Positions 16,065 through 24,388 of a stretch of DNA of 64,000 nt are shown here, in pieces (position 1 is the first letter of the stretch; each line of letters opens with the position of its first letter). A model generated the notes under the pieces. The model was not told where the DNA came from. It made no database searches and saw only the letters and a program-made list of their open reading frames with translations. The position numbers were made by a program, and so were the translations under genes. The stretch lies in contig JAZQLC010000025.1 of NCBI GenBank assembly GCA_045542485.1, positions 101,963-165,962 on the forward strand, in the 5' to 3' direction. This DNA is from SIG575 sp045542485 (GTDB lineage Bacteria; Bacillota; Clostridia; Oscillospirales; Acutalibacteraceae).

Positions 16065-17153
16065 ATGAGCGAAAAAATTATTAAAGTCGGTGTTGTAGGT
16101 CTTGGCAGAGGCACAGCAGTTGCAAGGTGTCTTGCAGGACTCAAGAACGCTAAGCTTGTTTCAGTCTGTGACCATAATCCTGCAATTCTCAAATCAGGCT
16201 ATGAAGAACTTGCTGAGGCAGTAAAGGACCCTGATCTTATTCAGTTCAGCGATTATGATGAATTTCTTAAATCAGATATAGATGCAGTTATCGTTGCGAC
16301 AGAGGCTGTTTACCACGTGCCGATTGTAATCAAGGCTTTTGAGGCAGGGAAACACGTTCTCTGCGAAATTCCCTCAGTGAACTCCATTGAAGAAGCAAGG
16401 GAACTCAAAAACGCTTGTCTTGCACATCCCGAGCTTACATATATGGCTGCGGAGAACTGCTGCTACTGGGCATTTATCCAGACTTGGAAAAAGATGCACG
16501 AAGACGGTCAGTTCGGCGAAATCGCATATGCAGAGGCAGAATATCTTCACGCACTCGACCCCAAGGAGTTTTCACCAACATATTATCCCGAGGGTCACTG
16601 GAGAACATATCAACCTGCAATCAGATATCTGACACACGAACTTGGTCCTCTTCTTTATGTGATGAATGACCGTTGCGTGAGTGTAACCTGTATGGAGGCT
16701 GACATCAACTATGACCCCTACACACCTGAAAGAAAAGAAACAGGTGTAGCACTCTTCAAAACAGCAAAGGGTGCAGTTATCAGACTTCTTGTGTCATTCG
16801 GCGCATATACAAGCTACGACCACAACTACCGTATCTGCGGTACAAAGGGAACAATCGAAACAGACAGAAGAGACATTGTTGACCGCTCACATTCACTGGC
16901 AAGTCTTTCAAGCATTCCCGGAACATTCTCAGCAAAAATCGATATCCCCGTAACAACTTGCTATGAGGGTGAAGATTCAAGCGGACACGGTGGTGCAGAC
17001 GCAAAAATGGTGAAGGATTTCATTGATTGTCTTGTTGAAGGCAGAAAGCCCGAACTTGATGTTGATTTTGCTATTCAGATGTCACTTCCCGGTATTATTG
17101 CTCACGAATCAGCTGTTCAGGGCGGAGTACCCATGGAAATCCCCGAGTTTTAA
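16065..17153 (+). CDS. Gfo/Idh/MocA-family NAD(P)-dependent oxidoreductase
   Basis: The protein has 362 residues and starts after AAGGAG. The Rossmann fold begins VGVVGLGRGTAVARC. The conserved segment that usually reads E-K-P is here HVLCEIPSVNS, so the lysine that often acts in catalysis is replaced by Ile. The C-terminal domain carries YCEG-like substrate features (RTYQPAIRYLTHELGP) and DFIDCLVEGRKPELD. The family oxidises or reduces sugars, inositols and related polyols. The substrate is unknown. It is monocistronic, with its own promoter and terminator. Confidence 0.88.
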   Translation: MSEKIIKVGVVGLGRGTAVARCLAGLKNAKLVSVCDHNPAILKSGYEELAEAVKDPDLIQFSDYDEFLKSDIDAVIVATEAVYHVPIVIKAFEAGKHVLCEIPSVNSIEEARELKNACLAHPELTYMAAENCCYWAFIQTWKKMHEDGQFGEIAYAEAEYLHALDPKEFSPTYYPEGHWRTYQPAIRYLTHELGPLLYVMNDRCVSVTCMEADINYDPYTPERKETGVALFKTAKGAVIRLLVSFGAYTSYDHNYRICGTKGTIETDRRDIVDRSHSLASLSSIPGTFSAKIDIPVTTCYEGEDSSGHGGADAKMVKDFIDCLVEGRKPELDVDFAIQMSLPGIIAHESAVQGGVPMEIPEF

Positions 17154-17179
17154 TCGGCGATAATTAATATTAAAGTTTA

Positions 17180-17210
17180 CAACCGAGTGTCAGACACTCG
17201 GTTGTTTTTT
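17180..17210 (+). terminator. Terminator of the Gfo/Idh/MocA gene
   Basis: CAACCGAGTGTC pairs with GACACTCGGTTG and is followed by six T residues. Confidence 0.92.
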
Positions 17211-17235
17211 GTGTGTAAAAAAGACAATATCACTG

Positions 17236-17287
17236 CACAAACAAAAAAACAAGCAACCCACAGAGGTGGATTACTTGTCTTTGGTGC
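17236..17287. repeat. 52-bp direct repeat, left copy (tRNA-Leu 3' end and terminator)
   Basis: This copy matches 18511-18562 at 50 of 52 positions. The repeat holds the terminator hairpin that follows tRNA-Leu on the minus strand and the last bases of the tRNA (GCACCA). After the repeat ACTTGAAC also matches the tRNA T-arm once 10 bases are skipped, so it looks like a decayed duplicate of the tRNA end. The two copies bracket the HTH membrane gene. Confidence 0.8.
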
Positions 17288-17351
17288 ACTTGAACAATCC
17301 AAATCGAATCAATAGTTTGGCTTGATACTTTCTTTAGGTTAAACAATATTT

Positions 17352-18329
17352 TTATTGTTGTTGTACTGTAATATATTTCCCATCTTCGGTTACTGTAACA
17401 CAGAATTCTTCCACTAATGGATAACCTTTATATTTTAAATAAAAATGGCAATTATCCCATGAATTTTTCGAAACATAATCATATATTTCTTTAGTTAATT
17501 CTTGCTTAGAATCTTTTTTTACACAATCTGCAATCATAGTAACCTTTGCTTTATCTGTAATGTTACCATCGTCATAAGGATCCAAAGACATCCAAACTTC
17601 GTCAATTTCATTTTTGTGAATATCAGGAAATTGAAAATCTTTTTTTACAAGCAACAAGTTTAATGAGGAATCATCGGGCTGTTCAAATATAAAATCGTTA
17701 CTTTCTCCGCAAAACGAAAAATAGGAATACGGTGGTAATAAATCATGTATTGAATTATCCGAAATATATATTTTTTCTCGTAACACTCCTTCAACGAGAT
17801 GATAAGGATACATATCCGGATTTTCGATAGTTCCTGTTGCTAAGTAAGTATTGTCAGCATCAAGCCAATAAACATAAGTATCATTTCCATATAATATTCC
17901 GTCATGAAATCCTTCATCATCATATAAATAAGTTGCTTCATATACAGATGTACTCATTAAATATATTGCCGTAGTCAGCAATGATACTGATAAAGTGAAA
18001 ACAATTGCAGTAACAACTAATAACCTTTTTACAAAATTTCTTTGAGAAATCACTTTTTCAGTTTCTTGTACGGAAGCTATCAAATTATCTTCTGACTTTT
18101 GAGTAAAAGTTTCTTCGGGGATTTTTTCTCCTGTAAGCAATTCATTTACTGTTATACCCAATATGTTGGCAAGTGGAACTAAAAGAGATGAGTCAGGCAT
18201 TCCCTTACCTGTTTCCCAACGAGAAATAGCTTTATCTGTAACATTAAGTTTTTCTGCAAGCTGAGCTTGAGTCAATTCTTTTTCTTTTCTTAGAGTAGAA
18301 ATAAATATACCTATCTTATTTTCATTCAT
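17352..18329 (-). CDS. XRE-family HTH regulator with one transmembrane segment and an extracytoplasmic domain
   Basis: The 325-residue protein begins with an XRE HTH (residues 5-65; LTQAQLAEKLNVTDKAISRW). A linker follows, then one transmembrane helix at about residues 100-128 (VTAIVFTLSVSLLTTAIYLM), then about 195 residues expected outside the cell, which I do not recognise. This is a possible one-component sensor, with DNA binding inside and sensing outside. Codon use is AT-rich and unlike the neighbours. The gene lies between two 52-bp repeats next to tRNA-Leu, which suggests transfer or local duplication. The ATG follows AGGAGGCG. A CTATGAATCATAG palindrome at 18383 may be its operator. 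Confidence 0.82.
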   Translation of the reverse strand: MNENKIGIFISTLRKEKELTQAQLAEKLNVTDKAISRWETGKGMPDSSLLVPLANILGITVNELLTGEKIPEETFTQKSEDNLIASVQETEKVISQRNFVKRLLVVTAIVFTLSVSLLTTAIYLMSTSVYEATYLYDDEGFHDGILYGNDTYVYWLDADNTYLATGTIENPDMYPYHLVEGVLREKIYISDNSIHDLLPPYSYFSFCGESNDFIFEQPDDSSLNLLLVKKDFQFPDIHKNEIDEVWMSLDPYDDGNITDKAKVTMIADCVKKDSKQELTKEIYDYVSKNSWDNCHFYLKYKGYPLVEEFCVTVTEDGKYITVQQQ

Positions 18330-18382
18330 TAAAATCGCCTCCTATGATAATGATTATACAGTATTTATTGTATTTTTGCACC

Positions 18383-18395
18383 CTATGAATCATAG
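18383..18395. promoter_or_regulatory. Palindrome CTATGAATCATAG upstream of the HTH gene
   Basis: The 13-bp palindrome lies about 55 bp upstream of the HTH gene start, and a CTATGA half-site occurs again near 18341. TATAAT for the gene lies between them. Autoregulation is an inference. Confidence 0.45.
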
Positions 18396-18483
18396 AATTG
18401 GCATTATATAACGCAAAAAGCAAAAATTTACTACGAAAGGACGCTTTGCCGTCACGGCAACGATTATAATTGGCTTTGCCAAT

Positions 18484-18508
18484 AGGCAGGTTCAAGTCCT
18501 GTCACTTC
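18484..18508 (+). other. tRNA T-arm-like fragment
   Basis: GGCAGGTTCAAGTCCTGTC on the plus strand has the T-stem and T-loop pattern and shares CAGGTTCAAGTCCTGT with the adjacent tRNA-Leu on the minus strand. Upstream sequence (18436-18482) folds into small hairpins but does not complete a cloverleaf. It is probably a tRNA remnant. Confidence 0.45.
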
Positions 18509-18510
18509 TT

Positions 18511-18562
18511 CACAAACAAAAAAACAAGCAACCCACAAAAGTGGATTACTTGTCTTTGGTGC
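18511..18562 (-). repeat. 52-bp direct repeat, right copy, containing the tRNA-Leu terminator
   Basis: On the minus strand AAGTAATCCAC pairs imperfectly with GTGGGTTGCTT and leads into a T-run, a terminator directly after tRNA-Leu. The sequence recurs at 17236-17287. Confidence 0.8.
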
Positions 18563-18643
18563 GGATAACAGGACTTGAACCTGCACAGCCTTGCAACTAT
18601 TAGAACCTGAATCTAACGCGTCTGCCAATTCCGCCATATCCGC
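18557..18643 (-). tRNA. tRNA-Leu (anticodon CAG)
   Basis: The 87-nt cloverleaf has acceptor stem GCGGATA/TATCCGC, a long variable arm as expected for leucine, anticodon loop TTCAGGT with CAG, T-loop GTTCAAGTC and an encoded CCA end. Confidence 0.96.
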
Positions 18644-18722
18644 ATATTCGTTTCCATAAAATTTTACACGGAGTGGAAACTTCTCCGAGGTGGGGCACAC
18701 AGCCTTATCCACAACATTCAAT

Positions 18723-18751
18723 ATTTTATCATAAGAAATTCCCATTGTCAA
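18723..18751 (-). promoter_or_regulatory. Sigma-A promoter of tRNA-Leu
   Basis: On the minus strand TTGACA (18751-18746), a 17-nt spacer and TAAAAT (18728-18723) give a transcript with a leader of about 70 nt before the tRNA. Confidence 0.8.
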
Positions 18752-18779
18752 GGAAAACATAGGATAAATATATGATTTT

Positions 18780-19709
18780 TTAAAAACTTTCAAGCAAATC
18801 CGGGTTTGCAAACACCTGGTCAAGTCTCTTCATAAACGGTGCTGCATCGCCGAAATCAAGAGCTCTGTGGTCAAAGATAATCAGCATAGGCAGGAATGAA
18901 CGGGGCATAATTTCGCCGTTTACAACGCCGGGTGCATCATATACGGCGCCGAGACCGATTGCGCAAAGCTGAGGGGGAATAACTTCTATAACTGAGGGTC
19001 TGCATACAGAGCCTCTGTAAATTGAGCCAAGGTTAGAAATGGTTATAGTGCCTTGCTCAATGTCTTGCTTGACAATTCTGTCCTTTTCGGGGATTTTCTT
19101 ATACTCTTTCTTTGCTTTGCCACTGAGTGTTTTAACTCTGTGTTTACCAAGCTTTGCTCCTGCGAGTCTGCCGAAAACCGTGCCGAGTTTAAGCTTTTTC
19201 AGAGCGCTGATTGTGTTATCCATTGAAACAGAGAACATAGCTTCCGTAATGTTTGTGTTTTCAAGCTTTCTGCGGACATCGTCAATGTATTCCTGCATTT
19301 CTGCCATTGTGCGTGATTCAAAGTTATGCAGATTGATTGTCATCATACTTTCGTCAGGCATAATCATCGGCATTGAAATGTTGATGTCCTTGTAATACTC
19401 AATTTTGCCTTTGAGAAAAAGGCGGTTGAACTGAATGTGGCCGTTAAGGGCAGGGCATACCTTGAGACCTTCCACAATAACTCTGAGCATAAGCGTGTTT
19501 ATGCTGATTCCCTCAAGCTTTCCCTGGCTTTTCAGCTCTTTGAAACGAGCCATAAACTCTGTCACATCAGGCTCATAAATCACACCTGCATGGGGGATAG
19601 TCTCCCAGGATTCTGATGTCATATTTGAAACGATTTTTCTCTGCAAATCAAAGTGAGTTGATCTGACAGCTTCGAAATATTTTTTACCTTTGTATTCTTT
19701 CTGCTCCAT
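18780..19709 (-). CDS. Stand-alone 2-oxoacid dehydrogenase E2-type acyltransferase domain
   Basis: The 309-residue protein starts at the ATG at 19709, after AGGTGATAAT; a longer frame to 19766 has no ribosome site. It carries only the CAT-like catalytic fold of E2 acyltransferases: ISINTLMLRVIVEGLKVCPALNGH, GTITISNLGSIYRGS, and the catalytic DHRALDFGDAAPF (HxxxD). No lipoyl domain and no E1 or E3 gene accompany it, so it is not an ordinary dehydrogenase subunit. Such proteins in Clostridia probably act as acyl-CoA-dependent acyltransferases of unknown substrate. Confidence 0.82.
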   Translation of the reverse strand: MEQKEYKGKKYFEAVRSTHFDLQRKIVSNMTSESWETIPHAGVIYEPDVTEFMARFKELKSQGKLEGISINTLMLRVIVEGLKVCPALNGHIQFNRLFLKGKIEYYKDINISMPMIMPDESMMTINLHNFESRTMAEMQEYIDDVRRKLENTNITEAMFSVSMDNTISALKKLKLGTVFGRLAGAKLGKHRVKTLSGKAKKEYKKIPEKDRIVKQDIEQGTITISNLGSIYRGSVCRPSVIEVIPPQLCAIGLGAVYDAPGVVNGEIMPRSFLPMLIIFDHRALDFGDAAPFMKRLDQVFANPDLLESF

Positions 19710-19782
19710 ATTATCACCTGTAAAATATAGTGAAAACATTGTACACGATATATGGGAAAATTGCAAATTAAAAATTATTACA

Positions 19783-19812
19783 TTGACATAAAAAGTATTA
19801 ATATGATATTAT
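19783..19812 (+). promoter_or_regulatory. Sigma-A promoter of the metallophosphatase gene
   Basis: TTGACA (19783-19788), an 18-nt spacer and TATTAT (19807-19812) lie close upstream of GAGGTG and the start codon, so the leader is very short. Confidence 0.75.
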
Positions 19813-19830
19813 ATTTTCGAGGTGAGAAAT

Positions 19831-21015
19831 ATGAAAAAGAAGTGTAAGGCTTTGAAAATAATTCTTTCGGTTATCGCTCTTCTTTGTGTGATGGGTTTTG
19901 TGGCGAATGTTGCTTGTATGAAAACAATGCTCAGTAAAATCGAAACATTCCCCGGAAGCGGATGCGAAAAATTTGAATTCGAGAATTATGAAAACGGATG
20001 CTATAACATAACAACAGACGGAGAGTTTAAAGTTCTTCAGTTTACCGATGTTCATATCGGAGGCGGTTGGCTCTCTGTTGGTGAAGACACAAAAGCACTT
20101 AATGCAGTTGCGGCTATGATTAAAGCTGAAAAACCTGATTTTGTAATTTTTACGGGCGATCAGGCTTTCCCTGTGCCATATGCAGCAGGAACATTCAATA
20201 ACAAAACGGGTACAACTGAACTTGCTGTGCTTATGGAAAAATTAGGTGTTTACTGGACTGTTGCTTTAGGCAACCACGATTCTGAAATTTACAGCTATTA
20301 TAACCGCGAAAAAATCAGTAACATTTATTCTTCAGATGAATATCCGCACTGTCTTTTTCAGCCGGGTCCCGAAGATGTTGACGGCTACGGCAATCAGGTT
20401 TTCAACATAAAAAACAGCGACGGCGAAATAATCCGTTCCATTATCATATTTGATTCTCACGCATATACTGACGGTGATTATCTGGGAATAAGATGGCTTT
20501 ATGACAACATCCACGACAATCAGGTTGAATGGTACAGAAATACAATTGATGAACTCAAAGATATGAACCGCGGTAAAGATGTACCCACAAGTGTTATGAT
20601 GCATATTCCGCTTGTTGAATACAGAGATGCGTGGAATGAGTATCTTGAAAACGGTAAGAAGGACACGGAAAATGTGAAACTCGTACGAGGTGAAATAGGG
20701 GAGAAAGACCCTTATGTTTTCTGCGGTGTGGGCGAAGATGACCTTTTTGAAGCAATTCTTGAAAAGGGAAGCACTGACAGTATCTTCTTCGGTCACGACC
20801 ACCTTAACAACACAATTCTCAATTACAAAGGTATTGACCTTGTTTACGGATACAGCATCGACTACCTTGCTTATTCCGGAATTGACAAGCAGGGCTCACA
20901 GCGTGGATGTGTTGTTCTTGATATATTTCCCGACGGCAAACAGACAATAACACACGAAAACTATTATCAGGACAAATATGTTTCACACTTCGAAAAAGAA
21001 GAAGTAACAATGTAA
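19831..21015 (+). CDS. Calcineurin-like metallophosphoesterase, membrane-anchored or secreted
   Basis: The 394-residue protein starts at the ATG at 19831 after GAGGTG; an in-frame GTG three codons earlier overlaps that site. A hydrophobic N-terminal segment (residues 8-29) should act as a signal anchor. Metal-binding motifs follow in order: FTDVHIGGG (Asp73, His75), IFTGDQ, ALGNHDSE, MMHIPLVEY and FFGHDHLNN. These define a two-metal phosphoesterase acting outside the membrane. The family includes nucleotidases, phosphodiesterases and purple-acid-like phosphatases, and the substrate is not evident. A bidirectional terminator follows. Confidence 0.9.
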   Translation: MKKKCKALKIILSVIALLCVMGFVANVACMKTMLSKIETFPGSGCEKFEFENYENGCYNITTDGEFKVLQFTDVHIGGGWLSVGEDTKALNAVAAMIKAEKPDFVIFTGDQAFPVPYAAGTFNNKTGTTELAVLMEKLGVYWTVALGNHDSEIYSYYNREKISNIYSSDEYPHCLFQPGPEDVDGYGNQVFNIKNSDGEIIRSIIIFDSHAYTDGDYLGIRWLYDNIHDNQVEWYRNTIDELKDMNRGKDVPTSVMMHIPLVEYRDAWNEYLENGKKDTENVKLVRGEIGEKDPYVFCGVGEDDLFEAILEKGSTDSIFFGHDHLNNTILNYKGIDLVYGYSIDYLAYSGIDKQGSQRGCVVLDIFPDGKQTITHENYYQDKYVSHFEKEEVTM

Positions 21016-21027
21016 TGTCAACAAAAA

Positions 21028-21064
21028 AGAAGTACACTACCTTTCGGAAGTGTACTTCTTTTTA
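21028..21064. terminator. Bidirectional terminator between metallophosphatase and GH16 genes
   Basis: An 11-bp perfect stem (AGAAGTACACT/AGTGTACTTCT) carries A- and T-runs on its two sides and lies between convergent genes. Confidence 0.88.
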
Positions 21065-21076
21065 TATGCTTATTGA

Positions 21077-21988
21077 TTATTTCTGATAAATCTTTATATA
21101 GTCGATAATAAATTCAGTTTTGTATGTTTCCTTGTCGAAGCTCTCAAACTTGTCATCACCGGGGATTTCAAGGGAAATGATAACCTCCTCGGGTACCTGA
21201 GAAACACCGTTGCCGAAGGATGTACGGGTTGTCTCGACGCCGTTGATGTAGAAAATGTATTCATCTTCTGTCCATTCAAGACCGTATGTGTTGAATTCCT
21301 CGTAGATGTTTTTTCCTTTGAATCTGCCAAGATTTGCAGACTGGTAGCCTTCCTGAACGCCGTCAACACCTGCACAGTGAACGGTGCTTATAATTGCATT
21401 GGGGAATGCGTCATCATAACACATTGATTCAAAGATGTCGATTTCGCATCCGCCGATACCGCCCTGAGAATATTCAGCGTTATAGGGATTTGAAGCCTGA
21501 ATCCAGAAAGCACTCCAGAAAGCATTGTCCTTGTTGCAGATGCAACGGATTTCAAAATATCCGCGGGTGTATCTCTCTCTGAGTGAAACCATACCGGCAT
21601 ACCAGCCTTCGCCGTATTCACCGTCTTTGAGATATTCACCTGTAATTGTCATTTTGCCGTCTTCAATTCTGACCTGGCTTTCTGCATTATATCCGCTTCT
21701 TCTTGCACCCAGACCTCTGTGCTGCCAGATGTCGGTGTTGAGTGTGTCGCCCTCAAATTCGTCATACATAACCAGCTTGTATCCTTCAAGATTCAGTTCC
21801 TGACCTCTGGGAGTAGTGGGGAAACCGAAAAGAAGCATACCGAAAAGTTCAAGTACAGCCATAATTCCTGCGAAAAATCCTTTAATTGAAAAGGATGACC
21901 ACATTTGCTTTGTCTGTTCAAAAATCTGAACAACTGCCCACGCTTCTCTGTAAGCGAGACCTGCTGTTTTATAGAGCCAATCAAACAT
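21077..21988 (-). CDS. GH16-family beta-glucanase-like protein, second of a tandem pair
   Basis: The protein has 303 residues. The GH16 jelly-roll runs from about residue 72 (YDEFEGDTLNTDIW) to the end. The catalytic signature is EIDIFES with Glu182, Asp184 and Glu187, and GYFEIRC and WSAFWIQA are also typical. GH16 enzymes cleave beta-1,3(4)-glucans or galactans; the specificity is not clear. In place of a normal signal peptide it has a 60-residue leader (MFDWLYKTAGLAYREAW...KGFFAGIMAVLELFGML) with an amphipathic helix and a hydrophobic stretch, shared with the paralogue before it. Whether this exports or anchors the enzyme is unknown. It begins 3 nt after the paralogue's stop, behind AAGG. 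Confidence 0.88.
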   Translation of the reverse strand: MFDWLYKTAGLAYREAWAVVQIFEQTKQMWSSFSIKGFFAGIMAVLELFGMLLFGFPTTPRGQELNLEGYKLVMYDEFEGDTLNTDIWQHRGLGARRSGYNAESQVRIEDGKMTITGEYLKDGEYGEGWYAGMVSLRERYTRGYFEIRCICNKDNAFWSAFWIQASNPYNAEYSQGGIGGCEIDIFESMCYDDAFPNAIISTVHCAGVDGVQEGYQSANLGRFKGKNIYEEFNTYGLEWTEDEYIFYINGVETTRTSFGNGVSQVPEEVIISLEIPGDDKFESFDKETYKTEFIIDYIKIYQK

Positions 21989-21991
21989 AAA

Positions 21992-22909
21992 TTAACCTTC
22001 TTTCTGATAAACTTTCACATAGTCAATGATATATTCCGTTTTATATGTTTCTCTGTCCATAGTTGCCTGTTTTTCGGCATTGGGTACGCAAAGAGAAATA
22101 AGAAGCGTTTCATCAACCTGAGAAACGCCGTTGCCGAAAGTTGAACGCGCAGTTTCTACGCCGTTTATGTAGAAGATATATTCATCGTCAGTCCATTTCA
22201 GACCGTAGGTGTTGTATTCTTCTGTAATATTCTTACCCTTGAAGAAGCCGAGTCTTGCTGACTGGAAGCCTTCCTGAACACCGTCAACACCTGCACAGTG
22301 GATTGTCTGTACAATGTGAGGGCCCCATATTTCGTCATATCCGCAGCTTTCAAAGATGTCTATTTCAGCACCGCCGACACCGCCTTTTGAATACTCTGCT
22401 TCATAAGGATGGTCAGCCTGAATCCAGAAAGCACTCCACATACCGTCATCTTTATTGGCGATACATCTGATTTCGAAATATCCCTGATTGAATTTCCGGT
22501 TTGCGCCTACTTCAGCACCGTACCAGCCTTCGCCGAACTTGCCGTCTTCCTTATATTCGCCTGTGATGATAAGGTTGCCGTCTCTGAAAGAAACCTGCTC
22601 GGAAGAATATACTCCGTCGCCTTTTCTGCCCTGACCTCTGTGAAACCACAGGTCGGTGTTGAGTGTGTCGCCCTCGAATTCGTCGTAAAGCACGAGAGAA
22701 TAGCCGTCAAGATTCAGTTCTTCGCCTCGGGGAGTAACAGGGCAACCTGTGAGAAGCATTCCCAGAAGTTCAAAAATTGCCATAATTCCCGCGAAAAAAC
22801 CTTTGAAAGAAAATGAAGTCCACATTTTCTCCGTGTGTTCGAAAATCTGAACAATCGACCAGGCTTCACGATAGGCAAGACCTACTGTTTTGTAGAGCCA
22901 ATCGAACAT
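21992..22909 (-). CDS. GH16-family beta-glucanase-like protein, first of a tandem pair
   Basis: The 305-residue paralogue of the next gene matches it along its full length. The first 60 residues agree at 46 positions, so the leader is as conserved as the enzyme. The GH16 catalytic motif is EIDIFES with Glu182, Asp184 and Glu187. The same unusual leader (MFDWLYKTVGLAYREAW, KGFFAGIMAIFELLGML) replaces a signal peptide. It starts after AAGGAGG and has a consensus promoter, so the pair forms a two-gene operon created by tandem duplication. Substrate: probably a beta-glucan, not proven. Confidence 0.88.
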   Translation of the reverse strand: MFDWLYKTVGLAYREAWSIVQIFEHTEKMWTSFSFKGFFAGIMAIFELLGMLLTGCPVTPRGEELNLDGYSLVLYDEFEGDTLNTDLWFHRGQGRKGDGVYSSEQVSFRDGNLIITGEYKEDGKFGEGWYGAEVGANRKFNQGYFEIRCIANKDDGMWSAFWIQADHPYEAEYSKGGVGGAEIDIFESCGYDEIWGPHIVQTIHCAGVDGVQEGFQSARLGFFKGKNITEEYNTYGLKWTDDEYIFYINGVETARSTFGNGVSQVDETLLISLCVPNAEKQATMDRETYKTEYIIDYVKVYQKEG

Positions 22910-22930
22910 AACAAAACCTCCTTCTCCTTG

Positions 22931-22959
22931 ATTTTATAATATAATTTCTTTATTGTCAA
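22931..22959 (-). promoter_or_regulatory. Sigma-A promoter of the GH16 pair
   Basis: On the minus strand TTGACA (22959-22954), a 17-nt spacer and TAAAAT (22936-22931) lie just upstream of the first GH16 gene. Confidence 0.82.
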
Positions 22960-22997
22960 ATAATAATTAAATTATTTGAAAAAATTTGTAAACACTC

Positions 22998-23026
22998 TTT
23001 ACTTATAAGGCAAAATTTAGTACAAT
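22998..23026 (+). promoter_or_regulatory. Sigma-A promoter of the pyrH operon
   Basis: TTTACT (22998-23003), a 17-nt spacer and TACAAT (23021-23026) precede pyrH by about 47 nt. A small CACTC/GAGTG hairpin lies in the leader. Confidence 0.72.
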
Positions 23027-23072
23027 AGTTGTGTATGAAAACACTCACAAAGAGTGAAGTGGAGGTAATCTT

Positions 23073-23777
23073 ATGAAAACTGTTTACAAAAGAATACTTT
23101 TGAAAATCAGTGGCGAAGTTCTTGCAGGTGAAGCGGGTCACGGAATTGATTTTGATACTGCTCTCGGAATCTGCAAGGCGGTCAAGGAAATCAGCCGTGC
23201 AGGAGTTCAGGTAGGACTCGTTGTAGGTGGCGGTAACTTCTGGAGAGGCAGATCAAGCGGTAAAATGGACCGTTCACGCGCAGACCATATGGGTATGCTT
23301 GCAACTGTTATGAACGCTACTGCTCTTGAAGATACATTTGAACAGATTGGTGTAGATGCAGTTGCTATGTCTGCTCTTCCTATGGAACAGTTTGCAGAAA
23401 CTTTCGTTTGCAGCAAAGCAAAAAAATATCTTGAAGAGGGTAAGGTAGTAATCTTCGGTTGCGGTACGGGTAACCCCTTCTTCACAACTGACTCAGGCGC
23501 TGCTCTCAAGGCAGCAGAAATTGAAGCAGACATCCTCTTCAAAGCAACAAATGTTGACGGTGTATACGATAAAGACCCCAACAAATTTGAAGATGCAGTC
23601 AAGTTTGATACACTCACTCAGGCAGAAATTCTCGAAAAAGACCTGAAAGTTATGGACAGCACTGCAGCGGCACTCTGCAAAGACAACAATATTCCGATTC
23701 TTGTGTTCAATCTCAACGACCCCAGAAACATTATCAGAGCCGTTGAAGGACAGAATATCGGTACAATAGTAAAATAA
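23073..23777 (+). CDS. pyrH: UMP kinase
   Basis: The 234-residue enzyme phosphorylates UMP to UDP with ATP in pyrimidine nucleotide synthesis. It is full length for the bacterial UMP kinase family. KRILLKISGEVLAG is the phosphate-binding start, VGGGNFWRGR the P-loop-like GGGN motif, and DHMGMLATVMNA and NVDGVYDKDPNK are conserved. It heads the classical Firmicutes order pyrH-frr-uppS-cdsA-dxr-rseP-ispG-polC. The ATG follows GGAGGT. Confidence 0.97.
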   Translation: MKTVYKRILLKISGEVLAGEAGHGIDFDTALGICKAVKEISRAGVQVGLVVGGGNFWRGRSSGKMDRSRADHMGMLATVMNATALEDTFEQIGVDAVAMSALPMEQFAETFVCSKAKKYLEEGKVVIFGCGTGNPFFTTDSGAALKAAEIEADILFKATNVDGVYDKDPNKFEDAVKFDTLTQAEILEKDLKVMDSTAAALCKDNNIPILVFNLNDPRNIIRAVEGQNIGTIVK

Positions 23778-23812
23778 TTAATTGAAATAATATAAATTCA
23801 GGAGGCAATATT

Positions 23813-24367
23813 ATGCAGACAGTATTTAACACAACAACAGAAAAAATGGAAAAAACTCTCGGCTCACTTCAGTCAGAGTATGCTTCAATCAGAGCAGGTA
23901 GAGCAAGTGCAGCAGTTCTTGACAGAATCAGTGTTGATTATTACGGCACTCCCACACCTATTAACCAGCTTGCAACAGTTTCAGTGGCAGAAGCAAGAAT
24001 TCTCAACATTCAGCCCTGGGACAAATCAGTTCTCACAGCAATTGAAAAGGCTATCCAGACTTCAGATATCGGCATCAACCCTACAAATGACGGCTCAATC
24101 ATCCGTCTTGTTTTCCCGCCCCTCACAGAGGACAGAAGAAAGGAAATCGTAAAGGATATCAAGAAAAAGGCTGAAGATGCTAAGGTTGCAATCCGTTCAA
24201 TCAGACGCGACAATATGGAGAAACTTAAGAAAATGCAGAAGAATTCTGAAATCACTGAAGACGACCTTAAGAACGGTGAAGATAAAATTCAGAAATTTAC
24301 TGATGAATACATCAAAAAGATTGATGATAAGGCAAAAGATAAAGAAAAGGAAGTAATGGAAATCTGA
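23813..24367 (+). CDS. frr: Ribosome recycling factor
   Basis: The 184-residue factor splits post-termination ribosomes together with EF-G. Length and sequence match the family: YASIRAGRASAAVLDRI, YYGTPTPINQLATVSV, NDGSIIRLVFPPLTEDRRKE. It lies 35 nt after pyrH with AGGAGG upstream, in the usual pairing. Confidence 0.98.
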   Translation: MQTVFNTTTEKMEKTLGSLQSEYASIRAGRASAAVLDRISVDYYGTPTPINQLATVSVAEARILNIQPWDKSVLTAIEKAIQTSDIGINPTNDGSIIRLVFPPLTEDRRKEIVKDIKKKAEDAKVAIRSIRRDNMEKLKKMQKNSEITEDDLKNGEDKIQKFTDEYIKKIDDKAKDKEKEVMEI

Positions 24368-24388
24368 GTTTCCGTTGCAAAATGTTTT

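Noticed and set aside
14031..18562. A prophage or larger genomic island spanning the IS30 element and the tRNA-Leu repeats
   Set aside because: The genes between them (HAD, Gfo/Idh/MocA) have normal codon use, and no integrase, phage structural or replication genes are present.
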